Positions 1 through 10,289 of a stretch of 64,000 nt of DNA are shown here, one piece after another; position 1 is the first letter of the stretch, and the number at the start of each line of letters is the position of its first letter. Made by a program: the position numbers and the translations under genes. The notes under the pieces are model-generated. The model saw nothing but the letters and a program-made list of their open reading frames with translations. It ran no database searches and had not been told where the DNA came from. The stretch comes from CAWGYT01 sp963826795 (GTDB lineage Bacteria; Planctomycetota; Planctomycetia; Pirellulales; Pirellulaceae). Location of the stretch: positions 744,001-808,000 of the forward strand of contig CAWGYT010000004.1 in NCBI GenBank assembly GCA_963826795.1, written 5' to 3'.

Positions 1-2556
1 CATTTCGTTCAGGTTCAGCACCAGCAGACAGAAGTAACGCAACGCCTCGTCGGCCGTTGCCTCGTCTTCGGTCTGCCAATGGTCGATGCAGTGTTCACGC
101 CACGCTCGATTTCATCCTCGGTCGGTGTCCTTGAAAGCGCGAGCGACAGGGCCAGGCGAACTTGGGCCCGCGCGTCGATCCGGGTGGACACCCTGCAACG
201 CGCGCCGCCAGTTCGCCCGCCTGTTCGTTGAAAAATTCTCCGTTCAGCGTCGTCAGCGCCTGAGTCGGCACGGTCGTCGCGAATCGGACGGGGCAGCTGC
301 CGTCGGTGTCCGCCGAGTCGAAGGCCAGCAAGACGGGATCGCTGATGGATCGTTTGACGAAGACGTACACGCTCCGTCGGACTTCTTGGTCGGCTGACGA
401 TTTGCCCCAGGCGGCGTCGGGTCGCGACGCGCTCTGCAGGACCTCGTCGGGAATCTTCGAATAGATGCTGGGCCCGCTCATCTCGAGGTTCAGCTGTCCG
501 GTCACGCACAACACCGTGTCCCGCACTTCTTCGGCCGTCAGTCGTCGCATGTCGAATCGCCAGAACAGATGATTCTCCGGGTCGACCTCCAAGTCCGGCC
601 GTGATCTTTCGAGGACATCCGATAGGTTTGCGAGGTCAGGATCAAGTCGTGGAGCCATTTCAGTTGCCAGTCGTGGCGGATCAATTCGGCTGGCCAGATA
701 GTCGAGCAACTCGGGATGCGTCGGGGCGTCGCCGTAGCGGCCAAAATCGTTGCTCGTCCGCACCAGTCCTCGACCAAAATGGATGCTGCCAAACGCGATT
801 GACGATCACGCGGGCCGTCAGCGGATTGTCCGGTTTCACCAGCCAGTTGGCGAACGTCAAACGGCGGCCGCTGGAGTCGATGTCAGGCGGCAATTCGGGA
901 ATCTCGGCCGTCGCCGGACTCAGCACTCCGGGAAACCCGGATCGACCTTCTCACCGAGGGCCTGAGCGTTGCCGCGAACCAGGACGTACGTCTCGGGAGC
1001 GTCTCGCCCGTTTTCCTTGATGGTCAAGGTCGCGAGGTAGCGGTTGAACGCCGGCTCGTTTGAGCTGTCGCAGCTGGTCGCGCAACTCGGTCAACTCAGC
1101 ATGCTGGGCCGGGTCAAGAACGCTGGCAGCTCGCGTCTCGATCAGATGTCGACGCGTCCGCTCATCCCGAGCGTCCTCTTTTTCGGGATTCGAGAGCGAC
1201 TGATAGACGAGCTCTTCCAACTGATCGACGCGGTGCTGACACGAGTCGAGCGCCGCCTGATGTCGAGCTCGACTCGCTTCGTACTCTTCCAATTCTGCGG
1301 GCGTGGCGACAACCGTCTGCGTATTGAGCGTAAAGGCGGTCTTCTTGTACTCCAGCTGACGGATGTCTTGGTAGATGTTGTGAAAGAAGGCCATCATCTG
1401 ATAGTAATCCCGCTGCGGGATCGGATCGATCTTGTGGTCGTGGCAGCGGGCACAGCCGACGGTGGTCGCCATGAAGACCAGGCTCGTGGTCGACACCACA
1501 TCGTCCAGGCTGTCGTAGTAGGCCTGCACGGGATCGACCGGCTCGTCATCCCACAGCCCAAGGCGATAGTACCCGGTCGCGATCAGCGAATCGGAGTCGC
1601 GATCGGGCAGCTCGTCGCCCGCCAGCTGTTCACATACAAACCGATCGTACGGCTTGCCCGCGTTGAACGCCGCGATCACGTAGTCGCGATAGCGCCAGGC
1701 GTTTTCCTTCGGACCGTCCCGCTCGTAGCCATTCGTCTCGGCGTAGCGGACCAGATCCAGCCAGTGGCGACCCCATTGCTCGCCGTACTCCGGGCGACTG
1801 AGCAGTCGATCAACCGTTCTCGCGAGCGCCGCGGGGGATCGATCTTGCTGGAAATCCCTCACATCGTCCAGAGCTCGGTGGCAGCCCGAGCAGGTCGTAG
1901 TGCAGCCGCCGCAGCAAAACGCGGCCGGACGCGGGCGGGTTCGGCTCGAGGTCCGCCGCTTCCAGACGAGCCAGAATAAAGCGATCCAGCGGATTGGCGC
2001 ACCAGGCGGAATTCTTGACATCGGGCAGGTCAGGAGGAAGCAGCGGTTGGTAGGCCCAGTGTGCCGCCGCCGGTCCGCTCGGTTCGGGCGCGGCCTCCGC
2101 TTCGACGCTCGGAACGATCGGCTCGCCGGGCGTCCACGGCAGTCCCTGCTGCAGCCAACGCGTCAGCGTCGCGATCTCGGCGTCCGGCAGCCGTCCCGTG
2201 GGCGGCATCTCGAGATCCTCGTAGCGAATCGCGCTCAGCAATTGGCTGGCGGCCGGATCGTCCAGCGAGGCGGCCGGGCCCAGGTCGCCGCCGCGCAATA
2301 CCAAGTCGCGGTGGTCCAGTCGCAGCCCCCCGCGACTCGTTTCGGCACTGTGGCACTTGAAACACCGAGCGGCCAGGATCGGCCGGACTTCCGTTTCGAA
2401 AAACCGAACCTCGTCTTCCGAAAAACTCGGTTCGTCGCCAAAGGTCGACGTCGGTCGACCCAGAACCGTCGTCAACAGCCCCAGCGAAACGATCATCGGG
2501 ACAAGCCGCGATCGAGAACGCCGCGTCGAGCATGGCTGGTGAAACAGGCGAATCAC
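1..2556 (-). pseudogene. DUF1549/DUF1553 (PSCyt1-PSD1) protein, multiply frameshifted and cut by the window edge
   Basis: Planctomycete-specific secreted c-type-cytochrome-like protein of unknown biochemical role. Conserved pieces occur in the right order but in different frames. The start (GTG at 2556) gives a signal-like N-terminus and the haem-binding-type motif CFKCH. The DUF1549 core follows (RHWLDLVRYAETNGYERDG, CARCHDHKIDP near 1440), then DUF1553 pieces (LTARVIVNRVWQH near 810, DLEVDPENHLFWRFDMRR near 580, VPTQALTTLNGEFFNE near 225). The frame changes near 1875, 1060, 935, 785, 680, 610, 190 and 60. The last codons at position 1 are still open, so the C-terminus lies outside. Eight or so breaks in 2.5 kb far exceed the rest of the window. 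It is either a decaying gene or a low-quality sequence end. No DUF1501 partner is visible on this side. Confidence 0.75.
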
Positions 2557-2626
2557 ATTCGCACCCCAGCAAGAGGAAGGTAGGAAAAAGGACGGATCAA
2601 GGGCAGGCCATTCATTGTGACAGGTT

Positions 2627-4471
2627 TCACTGGCTGCTCAAGTCCGCGGGGGCTTCGTCCACCGGGGTCAGCTGCAGGTAGTCGAGGCCAAACATGTACG
2701 CTTTGGCGGCCGCGGGGTTGCTGCCTTGGATCTGGACGGACAGCTGATGCTTGCCCGCCGTTAGCTGCGATTGACCCAGATCGAGCTGTCCGGTCGTGAT
2801 GACGTCGGGATAGTTGTACAGATCGAGCGGTTTTCCCAGCGGTTTCCCGTCCAGTGCCAGTTGGACGATCGCGTAATCACCGGCCATGGTCAGGGCGGCA
2901 TGGATTTGATACGTTCCGTCGCGGGGAGCGTCGATTTCGGCGGTCAGCTCGGCGCCGGGCTTGCCGCCCACCCAAAACAGTTGCTCATTGCCGCTCCAGC
3001 GCCCTTTGGAAAAACCCTGCATGGCCTGCGTCTGGGTTCTGCCGGACGTGACACGGACGTTTTGAAGTCGTTCGGCCTCCACCGCGCCGGCGACGCGGCC
3101 CGTCGTCGGATCCAAGGGGGATTCCGGCCCGCGGCGGAACGACGCCGAGGCGCCCTCGTAGGGCTTGGGCTGCGCGGCTTCCCAGGCATCACGACTGACG
3201 TCATCACGTCGCTGGAGCAAGACGTGAGCGCCTTTCATGCCTCCCAGGACGAGGTCGGGCAACTGGTCGTGATTCACGTCGGCCACCGTCAGCTGCCGCC
3301 CGATGCCAGCTTCCGAGTCCGCCTGATACGGAATCCACTGGACACCGTCCGGGGTCCGAACGAGCCGAAACCAATAAACCACGGCCCCGGCGTCCCACAT
3401 GGGACTTTGCCGGTGGTGTGACCAATAGGTCTTGCCGGTCACAATGTCCCGCAGGCCGTCTCCGTCGAGATCTTGCAGATTGACCGAATGCAGTTCGCTG
3501 AAGACCACTCCGTATTGATTTTGATCGGGTCGATCCCCCATGATCAGGTGGCGGCGAAATTGAATCTCTTCCTCGTCACCATTTTTCTGCGTGGCCCGTT
3601 CCTGCTCGAACCACGCCAAGCCGAATTCGTGCGCGGCGAGGCTGGTGATCACATCCTGATCGCCGTCGCCGTCCACATCATAGGCATACATTTCGGCCCC
3701 ACCGCGATCGGTGAAGTCATACGCATGGAACCGCCAACGTGCGGTGTCGCGTGCTTCCGGTTGCTGATACCAGCCGTTCTGCACAATCACGTCCATTCGA
3801 CCGTCGCCGTCGATGTCGCCGATTCCCAATCCGTGCCCGAATCGCTCGGGCGCCACGCGTTCTGAAATCGTATGAAAGGTCCACGCCTCCAGACCCCCTC
3901 CCGGCTCGAATGTCGCGTAACCAAAATAGCCGTCGCGCGTGCAGACCAACTCGGGCTGGGTATCGCCAATCAGGTCGACGAATTGAGGCGACTCGTTCGA
4001 AACCCAATCCAGGATTTCGTGCTTGGGCCACGGACGGTCAAAGCCGGCGGACTTGGGGTTTTCGTAGACATAGGCGGCAGTCCCTGGAAAACCGACGACC
4101 AGGACATCCTTCCAGCCGTCGCCGTTGAAGTCGAACACCCAGTTGAAGAAGTTGTCTGCGTAAGCCTCCCTGGGCTGTGGCTTTGCCGGGTAAATCTCCC
4201 GCGACACGCGAAAGTCAGGACCCGCATACCAGTACGGTCCGTAGACGACGTCCATTTCGCCGTCGCCGTTCAAGTCGCCAGCATTGGCGCCCTCTGAATA
4301 ATAGACGTCCGTCAGCTGAATCCGCTCGAACCGCTCCAGTCGATGTTGTCCCGTCGCGCGTTCGGCTCCCACAACGCTCAGCAGCAACCCCAATAAGGGC
4401 GCGACCAGAACCCCCGCGTGAAGGCCTTCGGGCCAGTCGCCGATGTCGGCAGATGACATTGCTTTGAACAT
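2627..4471 (-). CDS. Secreted seven-bladed FG-GAP/VCBS beta-propeller protein with C-terminal beta-sandwich
   Basis: A 614-residue exported protein. An N-terminal hydrophobic segment (about residues 20-42, ending GAERATGQ) looks like a signal peptide. Seven Ca-binding-loop repeats of the form DxNGDGxxD can be read: DLNGDGEMDV, DFNGDGWKDV, DLIGDTQPEL, DIDGDGRMDV, DVDGDGDQDV, DLDGDGLRDI and DVNHDQLPDL. That count fits one closed seven-bladed integrin-type propeller; the third and seventh loops are degenerate. The last ~130 residues (TYQIHAALTMAGDYAIVQLA onward) look like a carbohydrate-binding-type beta-sandwich of the kind appended to planctomycete sugar-degradation proteins. It ends 71 bp downstream of the start of the broken DUF1549 gene, on the same strand. 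Function beyond ligand binding or adhesion is not inferable. Confidence 0.8.
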   Translation of the reverse strand: MFKAMSSADIGDWPEGLHAGVLVAPLLGLLLSVVGAERATGQHRLERFERIQLTDVYYSEGANAGDLNGDGEMDVVYGPYWYAGPDFRVSREIYPAKPQPREAYADNFFNWVFDFNGDGWKDVLVVGFPGTAAYVYENPKSAGFDRPWPKHEILDWVSNESPQFVDLIGDTQPELVCTRDGYFGYATFEPGGGLEAWTFHTISERVAPERFGHGLGIGDIDGDGRMDVIVQNGWYQQPEARDTARWRFHAYDFTDRGGAEMYAYDVDGDGDQDVITSLAAHEFGLAWFEQERATQKNGDEEEIQFRRHLIMGDRPDQNQYGVVFSELHSVNLQDLDGDGLRDIVTGKTYWSHHRQSPMWDAGAVVYWFRLVRTPDGVQWIPYQADSEAGIGRQLTVADVNHDQLPDLVLGGMKGAHVLLQRRDDVSRDAWEAAQPKPYEGASASFRRGPESPLDPTTGRVAGAVEAERLQNVRVTSGRTQTQAMQGFSKGRWSGNEQLFWVGGKPGAELTAEIDAPRDGTYQIHAALTMAGDYAIVQLALDGKPLGKPLDLYNYPDVITTGQLDLGQSQLTAGKHQLSVQIQGSNPAAAKAYMFGLDYLQLTPVDEAPADLSSQ

Positions 4472-4806
4472 GTGTCGAGTTCCGAGTCACGAGGGAGGCG
4501 AACGAACCAACGAGGACAGCGCCGCGACGCCGCTATGATTGAGGGAGTGGGAAACCCGCATCCCGCTCGGACCACACGCTCGTCGACCGCGCGACTCATC
4601 GCATCGCGTCTCATCGCGTCTCATCGTATCTCGGCTCGAATGCTTACCCGCCCCCTGACGCCATTGTCACTTGTGCTCGCGGATTTTTCAATCGACAATA
4701 AGCTCAGCACGGGGATCACGTTTGGCGGAGATGATCTCCGACTCGAGGCGGTCAGGCGGTGGTCGCGCCGTTTATTTGCTGTTACTAAAGTCCGTAAGGT
4801 TTCTTC
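4472..4806. other. Divergent intergenic region
   Basis: This region of 335 bp separates the minus-strand propeller gene from the plus-strand DUF1549 gene, so promoters for both should lie here. It contains a short imperfect repeat (GCGTCTCATC twice, with variants) near 4590-4630. I see no convincing operator or RNA structure. Confidence 0.5.
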
Positions 4807-7800
4807 ATGACTCGAATCGACCGGATGATTCGCTCGTCCCGGCTTGCGGCGACTCTGGGGGCCATCCTCCTTGGGCTCGTTTTTGGGCTCGTTGCGCCGC
4901 TGTACAGTCAGGACGTGGATTTCAACGAAGTGATTAAGCCGCTTCTGTCGGACCGGTGTTTCACCTGCCACGGCCCGGATGCGGAGAATCGTCAGGCGGA
5001 CTTGCGGTTGGACCAAAGGGCTTCGGCGACGCGAGAATCGTCGGGCGAGGCGTCCCATATCATCCGTCCGGGTGATCCGGATCAGAGCGAAGTTTACCAG
5101 CGGATCACCGCCGCGGACGAGTCGCTGCGGATGCCGCCACCCGACTCCAAGCTGGCCCTGACACCCGACGAGATTGAGCTGATTCGCACGTGGATCGAGC
5201 AGGGTGCCAGCTGGAACGAGCACTGGGCTTTTCGACCCCTGCAACCCGTCCGGGTTCCCGAAGTTGCCGATCACGGCTGGGGACTCAACGAGATCGACCG
5301 TTTTGTTTGGCACCGACTGAGCGCGCATCGACTGCGGCCCAATCCTCCGGCGAGCCGAGAGCGGTTGATCCGGCGTGTGAGTTTCGAATTGACCGGATTG
5401 CCGCCGACGTTGGACGAGATTGACGCCTTTCTGGAAGACTCACGGGACGACGCCTACGAGCGGCTGGTGGACCGCTTGCTCGCATCCGAGCGATACGGTG
5501 AGCGAATGGCGTCGGAGTGGTTGGACGTGGCGCGCTACAGCGATACGTACGGCTACCAGGTCGATCGTGACCGCTTTGTTTGGCCCTGGCGGGATTGGGT
5601 CATTCGGGCTTTCAATCAGAACCTTCCTTACGACGAATTCATCACTCAGCAACTGGCGGGTGATTTACTTCCCGAGGCCAGCGACGATCAGATCCTGGCG
5701 ACCACGTTCAATCGCCTGCACCCACAGAAGGTCGAGGGGGGCAGCACGCCGGAAGAGTTTCGCATCGAGTATGTTGCCGACCGGAATCAGACATTCGCCA
5801 CGGCCTTTCTGGGCCTGACGCTCGAATGCGCGCGATGTCACGATCACAAATACGATCCCCTCACGCAACAGGAATATTATCAGCTTTCGGCATACTTCGA
5901 TAACATCGACGAAGCCGGGCTCTATTCGTATTTCACGACGGCCGTCCCCACGCCCACGCTCCTGCTGCCGGATGCAGAAACTCGTCAAAAACTAGAAGCC
6001 ATCCAGCAGCGGATCGCGACGGCGGAGAGCGGTTTGACGGAGTTGACCGCGACGCGGCAGGCCGCATGCGAACAATGGCTGAGTGGCTCGCGCGCGGATC
6101 TGCTGGTTGCCAAGGCGGAGACGGCTGCCAAGGCGGAGGCGGACTCATCGACCCCTTCAACAGCTTCCACCGATCCGCTGATTCCCGGTCGCATTGCCTA
6201 TTTGGACTTCGAGTCCCCGACCGGGTCGGCCAACCAGCAGGTGCCTGGCAAATTGGGTCAGGCGGTTCAGCTGACCGGCGATGATCCCGTTGGCTTGGAG
6301 GTTGGAAATTTTCGACGCTTCGAACCCTTCACCGTCGCGCTCTGGCTGAACACGCCCGATCGGAAGGAGCGGGCGGTTGTGTTTCATCGATCCCGCGCGT
6401 GGACCGATGCCGGCAGCCGCGGCTACGAACTGTTGATCGAGGATGGCTGTCTCAGTGCGGCCCTGATTCACTTCTGGCCGGGCAACGCCATCCGTGTGGT
6501 GACTCGGCAGCCGCTCACGCCCGGCGAGTGGACGCATGTGGGCGTCACCTACGATGGTTCCAGTCGAGCCAGCGGACTGCGGATTTATGTCAACGGCGAA
6601 TTGGCTGACGTCGAGGTCGTCCGCGACAACCTCTACAAGAATATCAGTGGTGGAGGAGGTGATCAGATTACGATCGGCGAACGGTTTCGCGACCGCGGCT
6701 TCACCCACGGCTTGGTCGACGAGTTTCAGGTGTTCTCGCGGCAACTCAGCTCGCTCGAACTTCAACAACTGGCCGACGGATCGGCTCTGACGCAGGCCTT
6801 GCAGACACCCACGTCCGAGCTGACCGTGGCTCAGCGACAAGGGCTGAGCGAGTATTTTCAGTTGGCAATCGACTCCGAATTCGCTCGACAGCGGGAAGCA
6901 GTACGCGCTCTTCGTGAGGAACGCAGTCAGGTGGCTGATGCGATTCCCGAGATCATGGTAATGCGTGAACTGCCGCAGCCTCGCACGACGTTTGTGCTAA
7001 ACCGTGGGGCCTATGACGCGCGGCGGGCCGAAGTCGAAGCGATCACGCCGGCTGTGCTGCCTCCGTTTCCCGAGTCCGCCCCGCACAACCGGCTTGGTTT
7101 GGCCCGCTGGCTGACCGATCCGCAGCACCCGCTGACGGCCCGTGTCGCCGTGAATCGCTATTGGCAGATGGTCTTCGGCAACGGCCTGGTTCGGACGCCG
7201 GAGGACTTTGGAAGTCAGGGGCGTCCTCCGACCCATCCGGACTTGCTGGACTGGCTGGCTGAAGACTTCGTCCAGCACGGCTGGGACGTGAAGCGATTGC
7301 TAAAACAGATGGTGATGTCGGCGACGTACCGACAGGGGACGGAATGCGATCCAACACGCCGGCAGATTGATCCGGAGAATCTCTGGCTTGCTCGGTCACC
7401 GAGTTATCGCTGGCCGGCCGAGATGGTCCGCGACAACGCGCTCCTGGCCAGCGGCCTGCTTGTGGGCAACATCGGCGGTCCGCCGACCAAGCCCTATGAA
7501 GTCGAGGTTTCGTTCAAGCCGGAGGCCGTCGATGCGGGCGACGGCGTCTACCGGCGGAGTCTCTACACCTACTGGAAGCGAACCGCACCCGCCCCGGTGA
7601 TGATGACCTTCGACGCTGCCAAACGAGATGTCTGCCGGGTCCGGCGCGAGCGAACTGCGTCGCCCTTGCAATCGTTGTCGCTGCTGAATGACCCGCAGAT
7701 CGTGGAAGCCGCCCGAGCACTCAGCGTCCGCGTGTTGCTGGATCACGAATCCACGCCGAACCAGCGATTGGACGACCTGTTTCGCTGGTTGACCAGTCGT

Positions 7801-8007
7801 CGACCGGATGACCCGCAGCGGTCGGTGTTGAGGAGTCTCTATGAATGGCAGCTGGACTATTTCACGAAGAATCCGGAGGCACGCGACCAGTATCTGAGTG
7901 TGGGCCGATACCGAATTCCCGGGTCGCTGGACAAGAATACCGTGGCGGCCCTGGCCATCGTTGCCAATACATTGCTCAACTACGATGAGTGCGTCACGAA
8001 ACGATAG
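4807..8007 (+). CDS. PSCyt1-DUF1549-LamG-DUF1553 secreted protein
   Basis: A 1066-residue exported planctomycete protein. It has a signal peptide (about 1-35), then a planctomycete cytochrome-c-type motif CFTCHGPDA at residues 51-59. DUF1549 (PSD1) lies at roughly 155-365 and includes a second CxxCH (CARCHDHKYDP near 340). A LamG/concanavalin-A-like insertion follows at about 455-640 (GRIAYLDFESP, WTHVGVTYDGSSRASGLRIY, VDEFQVFSRQLS), then DUF1553 at about 750-1020 (LTARVAVNRYWQMVFG). The LamG insert distinguishes it from the shorter paralogue at 10290 and suggests polysaccharide binding. AAGG lies 8 bp before the ATG. The DUF1501 partner follows about 80-110 bp downstream. Members of this family are abundant in planctomycetes and linked by genome context to polysaccharide breakdown; the reaction is unknown. 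Confidence 0.9.
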   Translation: MTRIDRMIRSSRLAATLGAILLGLVFGLVAPLYSQDVDFNEVIKPLLSDRCFTCHGPDAENRQADLRLDQRASATRESSGEASHIIRPGDPDQSEVYQRITAADESLRMPPPDSKLALTPDEIELIRTWIEQGASWNEHWAFRPLQPVRVPEVADHGWGLNEIDRFVWHRLSAHRLRPNPPASRERLIRRVSFELTGLPPTLDEIDAFLEDSRDDAYERLVDRLLASERYGERMASEWLDVARYSDTYGYQVDRDRFVWPWRDWVIRAFNQNLPYDEFITQQLAGDLLPEASDDQILATTFNRLHPQKVEGGSTPEEFRIEYVADRNQTFATAFLGLTLECARCHDHKYDPLTQQEYYQLSAYFDNIDEAGLYSYFTTAVPTPTLLLPDAETRQKLEAIQQRIATAESGLTELTATRQAACEQWLSGSRADLLVAKAETAAKAEADSSTPSTASTDPLIPGRIAYLDFESPTGSANQQVPGKLGQAVQLTGDDPVGLEVGNFRRFEPFTVALWLNTPDRKERAVVFHRSRAWTDAGSRGYELLIEDGCLSAALIHFWPGNAIRVVTRQPLTPGEWTHVGVTYDGSSRASGLRIYVNGELADVEVVRDNLYKNISGGGGDQITIGERFRDRGFTHGLVDEFQVFSRQLSSLELQQLADGSALTQALQTPTSELTVAQRQGLSEYFQLAIDSEFARQREAVRALREERSQVADAIPEIMVMRELPQPRTTFVLNRGAYDARRAEVEAITPAVLPPFPESAPHNRLGLARWLTDPQHPLTARVAVNRYWQMVFGNGLVRTPEDFGSQGRPPTHPDLLDWLAEDFVQHGWDVKRLLKQMVMSATYRQGTECDPTRRQIDPENLWLARSPSYRWPAEMVRDNALLASGLLVGNIGGPPTKPYEVEVSFKPEAVDAGDGVYRRSLYTYWKRTAPAPVMMTFDAAKRDVCRVRRERTASPLQSLSLLNDPQIVEAARALSVRVLLDHESTPNQRLDDLFRWLTSRRPDDPQRSVLRSLYEWQLDYFTKNPEARDQYLSVGRYRIPGSLDKNTVAALAIVANTLLNYDECVTKR

Positions 8008-8084
8008 CGGGTGAGCGTTGAAGGGTGAATGGTCAACGGTGAGCGTTGAAATGGAGCGCAGTGCGTGTCGTGGGATAGGGGAGG

Positions 8085-9563
8085 ATGGTACGGGAATCAT
8101 GCGAGGCTAAACACGTGAGTTTTCATGGGTGGCGCGAGTCCGCGCCTCAATTGCCAGTGCATCGCCGTTCGTTCCTGCAGCAGTTCGGAATGGGGCTGGG
8201 ATCGTTTGCGCTTGCCGATCTACTGAATCCAAAGCACGCGTCGGGCGGCGAGTCCGGGGTCCTGGGGTCGCTCCATTTTCCGCCGCGGGCGAAACGCGTG
8301 ATCTTTCTATTTAATTCGGGCGGTCCCTCGCAGATGGATCTGTTCGACTACAAGCCGCTCTTGAACGAGAAGCATGGAACGGAGCTGCCGGACGAGGTGC
8401 GGCGCGGTCAGCGACTGACGGGGATGACCGGAAATCAGTCCAGCCTGCCCCTGGTCGGTTCGCCCTTCAAGTTTCAGCAGCACGGTCAGTCGGCCGCCTG
8501 GTTAAGTGAAGTCTTGCCGCACACGGCGTCCGTGGTCGACGAGCTGTGTTTTGTAAAGTCGATGTATACCGAGGCCATCAACCACGGGCCGGGCGTGACC
8601 TGCATGCAAACCGGCTCGCAATTCCCGGGTCGACCCAGCATCGGGGCTTGGCTGAGCTATGGCCTGGGCACGGAGAATTCGGATCTTCCCGCGTTTGTGG
8701 TCATGGTCACCAAGGACAAGGGAGGCCAACCGCTCGTCTCGCGACTTTGGGGGAGCGGGTTTCTGCCGTCGCAGCATGATGGAGTGCGATTTCGGAGCGG
8801 GCGCGACCCGGTGCTCTATCTGAGCAACCCGGACGGACTGTCGGCCGCAAGTCGCCGGCGAATGCTGGACGCCCTGCAAGATCTCCATCATCAACAGCTA
8901 ACGGACGACGCAGACGCACAGGTCGAAGCCCGGATTGCCAACTATGAACTGGCCTATCGCATGCAAACGTCGATCCCGCAGGCGACGGACCTGTCAGACG
9001 AGCCGGCTTACATCTTTGAGGAATACGGTCCCGACGCGAAGGAGCCGGGGACGTATGCGGCGAACTGTCTGTTGGCTCGACGGTTGGCCGAACGTGGTGT
9101 TCGGTTTATTCAGCTGTATCATCCCGGCTGGGACCATCATGGCGGATTGACCGCAGGAATTCGCACGCAGTGCCGCGAGACCGATCAGCCAAACGCGGCG
9201 CTAATTCGGGATCTGAAACGACGCGGACTTCTCGAGGATACGCTGGTGGTTTGGGGCGGCGAGTTCGGCCGCACGAACTATTGCCAGGGGAAACTGACCG
9301 GGAGCGATTTCGGCCGCGATCATCACCCTCGCTGCTTCACCATGTGGCTTGCCGGTGGCGGAATCAAAGGCGGACTTAGCTACGGCGAAACCGATGACTA
9401 TTGCTACAACATCGCCGAAAATCCCGTCCATATTCACGATTTGCATGCGACCATGCTGCATCTGCTGGGCATCGACCACGAGCAACTGACCTTCAAATAC
9501 CAGGGGCGGCGATTCCGATTGACCGACGTCCACGGCAAGCTGGTTCGTGAGATCCTCGCCTGA
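8085..9563 (+). CDS. DUF1501 (sulfatase-fold-like) exported protein
   Basis: Planctomycete DUF1501 family, a relative of the alkaline phosphatase/sulfatase fold, usually found beside a DUF1549/DUF1553 gene as here. The N-terminus HRRSFLQQFGMGLGSFALADLL is a Tat-like signal. Family motifs seen are VIFLFNSGGPSQMDLFDYKP, VKSMYTEAINHGPG, LLARRLAERGVRFIQLYH, WDHH, VVWGGEFGRT and the C-terminal HLLGIDHEQLTFKYQGRRF. The ATG at 8085 has GGGGAGG directly against it. GTG at 8115 (GCGAGG 8 bp upstream) is in frame and gives a tighter signal peptide, so the start may be 8115. It is about 490 residues, normal for the family. Catalysis is unproven for this family. Confidence 0.88.
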   Translation: MVRESCEAKHVSFHGWRESAPQLPVHRRSFLQQFGMGLGSFALADLLNPKHASGGESGVLGSLHFPPRAKRVIFLFNSGGPSQMDLFDYKPLLNEKHGTELPDEVRRGQRLTGMTGNQSSLPLVGSPFKFQQHGQSAAWLSEVLPHTASVVDELCFVKSMYTEAINHGPGVTCMQTGSQFPGRPSIGAWLSYGLGTENSDLPAFVVMVTKDKGGQPLVSRLWGSGFLPSQHDGVRFRSGRDPVLYLSNPDGLSAASRRRMLDALQDLHHQQLTDDADAQVEARIANYELAYRMQTSIPQATDLSDEPAYIFEEYGPDAKEPGTYAANCLLARRLAERGVRFIQLYHPGWDHHGGLTAGIRTQCRETDQPNAALIRDLKRRGLLEDTLVVWGGEFGRTNYCQGKLTGSDFGRDHHPRCFTMWLAGGGIKGGLSYGETDDYCYNIAENPVHIHDLHATMLHLLGIDHEQLTFKYQGRRFRLTDVHGKLVREILA

Positions 9564-9585
9564 GGGGACTCGGCGAATCGACCGC

Positions 9586-10205
9586 AGCGGGACGCGGCCC
9601 CCTCATCCGGCCTTCGGCCACCTTCTCCCGCGCGGGGAGAAGGGACATGATGGTGTCACCTCTCCCGCGCGGGGGAGAAGGGACATGATGGTGTCACCTC
9701 TCCCGGGGCCGGGAGAGGTCGCTGCGAAGCAGCGGGTGAGGGCTCGCGGCGGGCGAGGGCGCGTGTCTGGCAGCGGGACGCGGCCCCCTCATCCGGCCTT
9801 CGGCCACCTTCTCCCGCGCTGGGGAGAAGGAACATGAGTGTGTCACCTCTCCCGGGGCCGGGAGAGGTCGCTGCGAAGCAGCGGGTGAGGGCTCGCGGCG
9901 GGCGAGGGCGCGTGTCTGGCAGCGGGACGTGGCCCCCTCATCCGGCCTTCGGCCACCTTCTCCCGCGCTGGGGAGAAGGGACATGATGGTGTCACCTCTC
10001 CCGTTCCGGGAGAGGTCGCTGCGAAGCAGCGGGTGAGGGTTCGCGGCGGGCGAGGGCGCGTGTCTGGCAGCGGGACGCGGCCCCCTCATCCGGCCTTCGG
10101 CCACCTTCTCCCGCGCGGGAGAAGGGACATTGAGTGCGTCACCTCTCCCGGGGCCGGGAGAGGTCGCTGCGGAGCAGCGGGTGAGGGTTCGCGGAGGGCG
10201 AACGC
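9586..10205. repeat. Hairpin-rich tandem repeat array, about four ~149-bp units
   Basis: Units begin with CAGCGGGACG at about 9585, 9771, 9920 and 10068; the spacings are 186, 149 and 148 bp. Each unit has several inverted repeats: GGCCTTCGGCC, a CCTTCTCCC/GGGAGAAGG stem, a CCTCTCCC/GGGAGAGG stem and CGCTGCGAAGCAGCG. The first unit carries an extra copy of its ~37-bp central stem. It occupies the whole gap between the two DUF1549-DUF1501 pairs. ORFs on both strands here are repeat artefacts. A related array lies at 45696-47018. Confidence 0.93.
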
Positions 10206-10289
10206 CGTTGGCAGGAGTTACGTCATGGGGCGAGTTGCCTTAGAATGGGAGGAATCCGTCAACTCGACTCGGGCGACGATTGAAGATCC

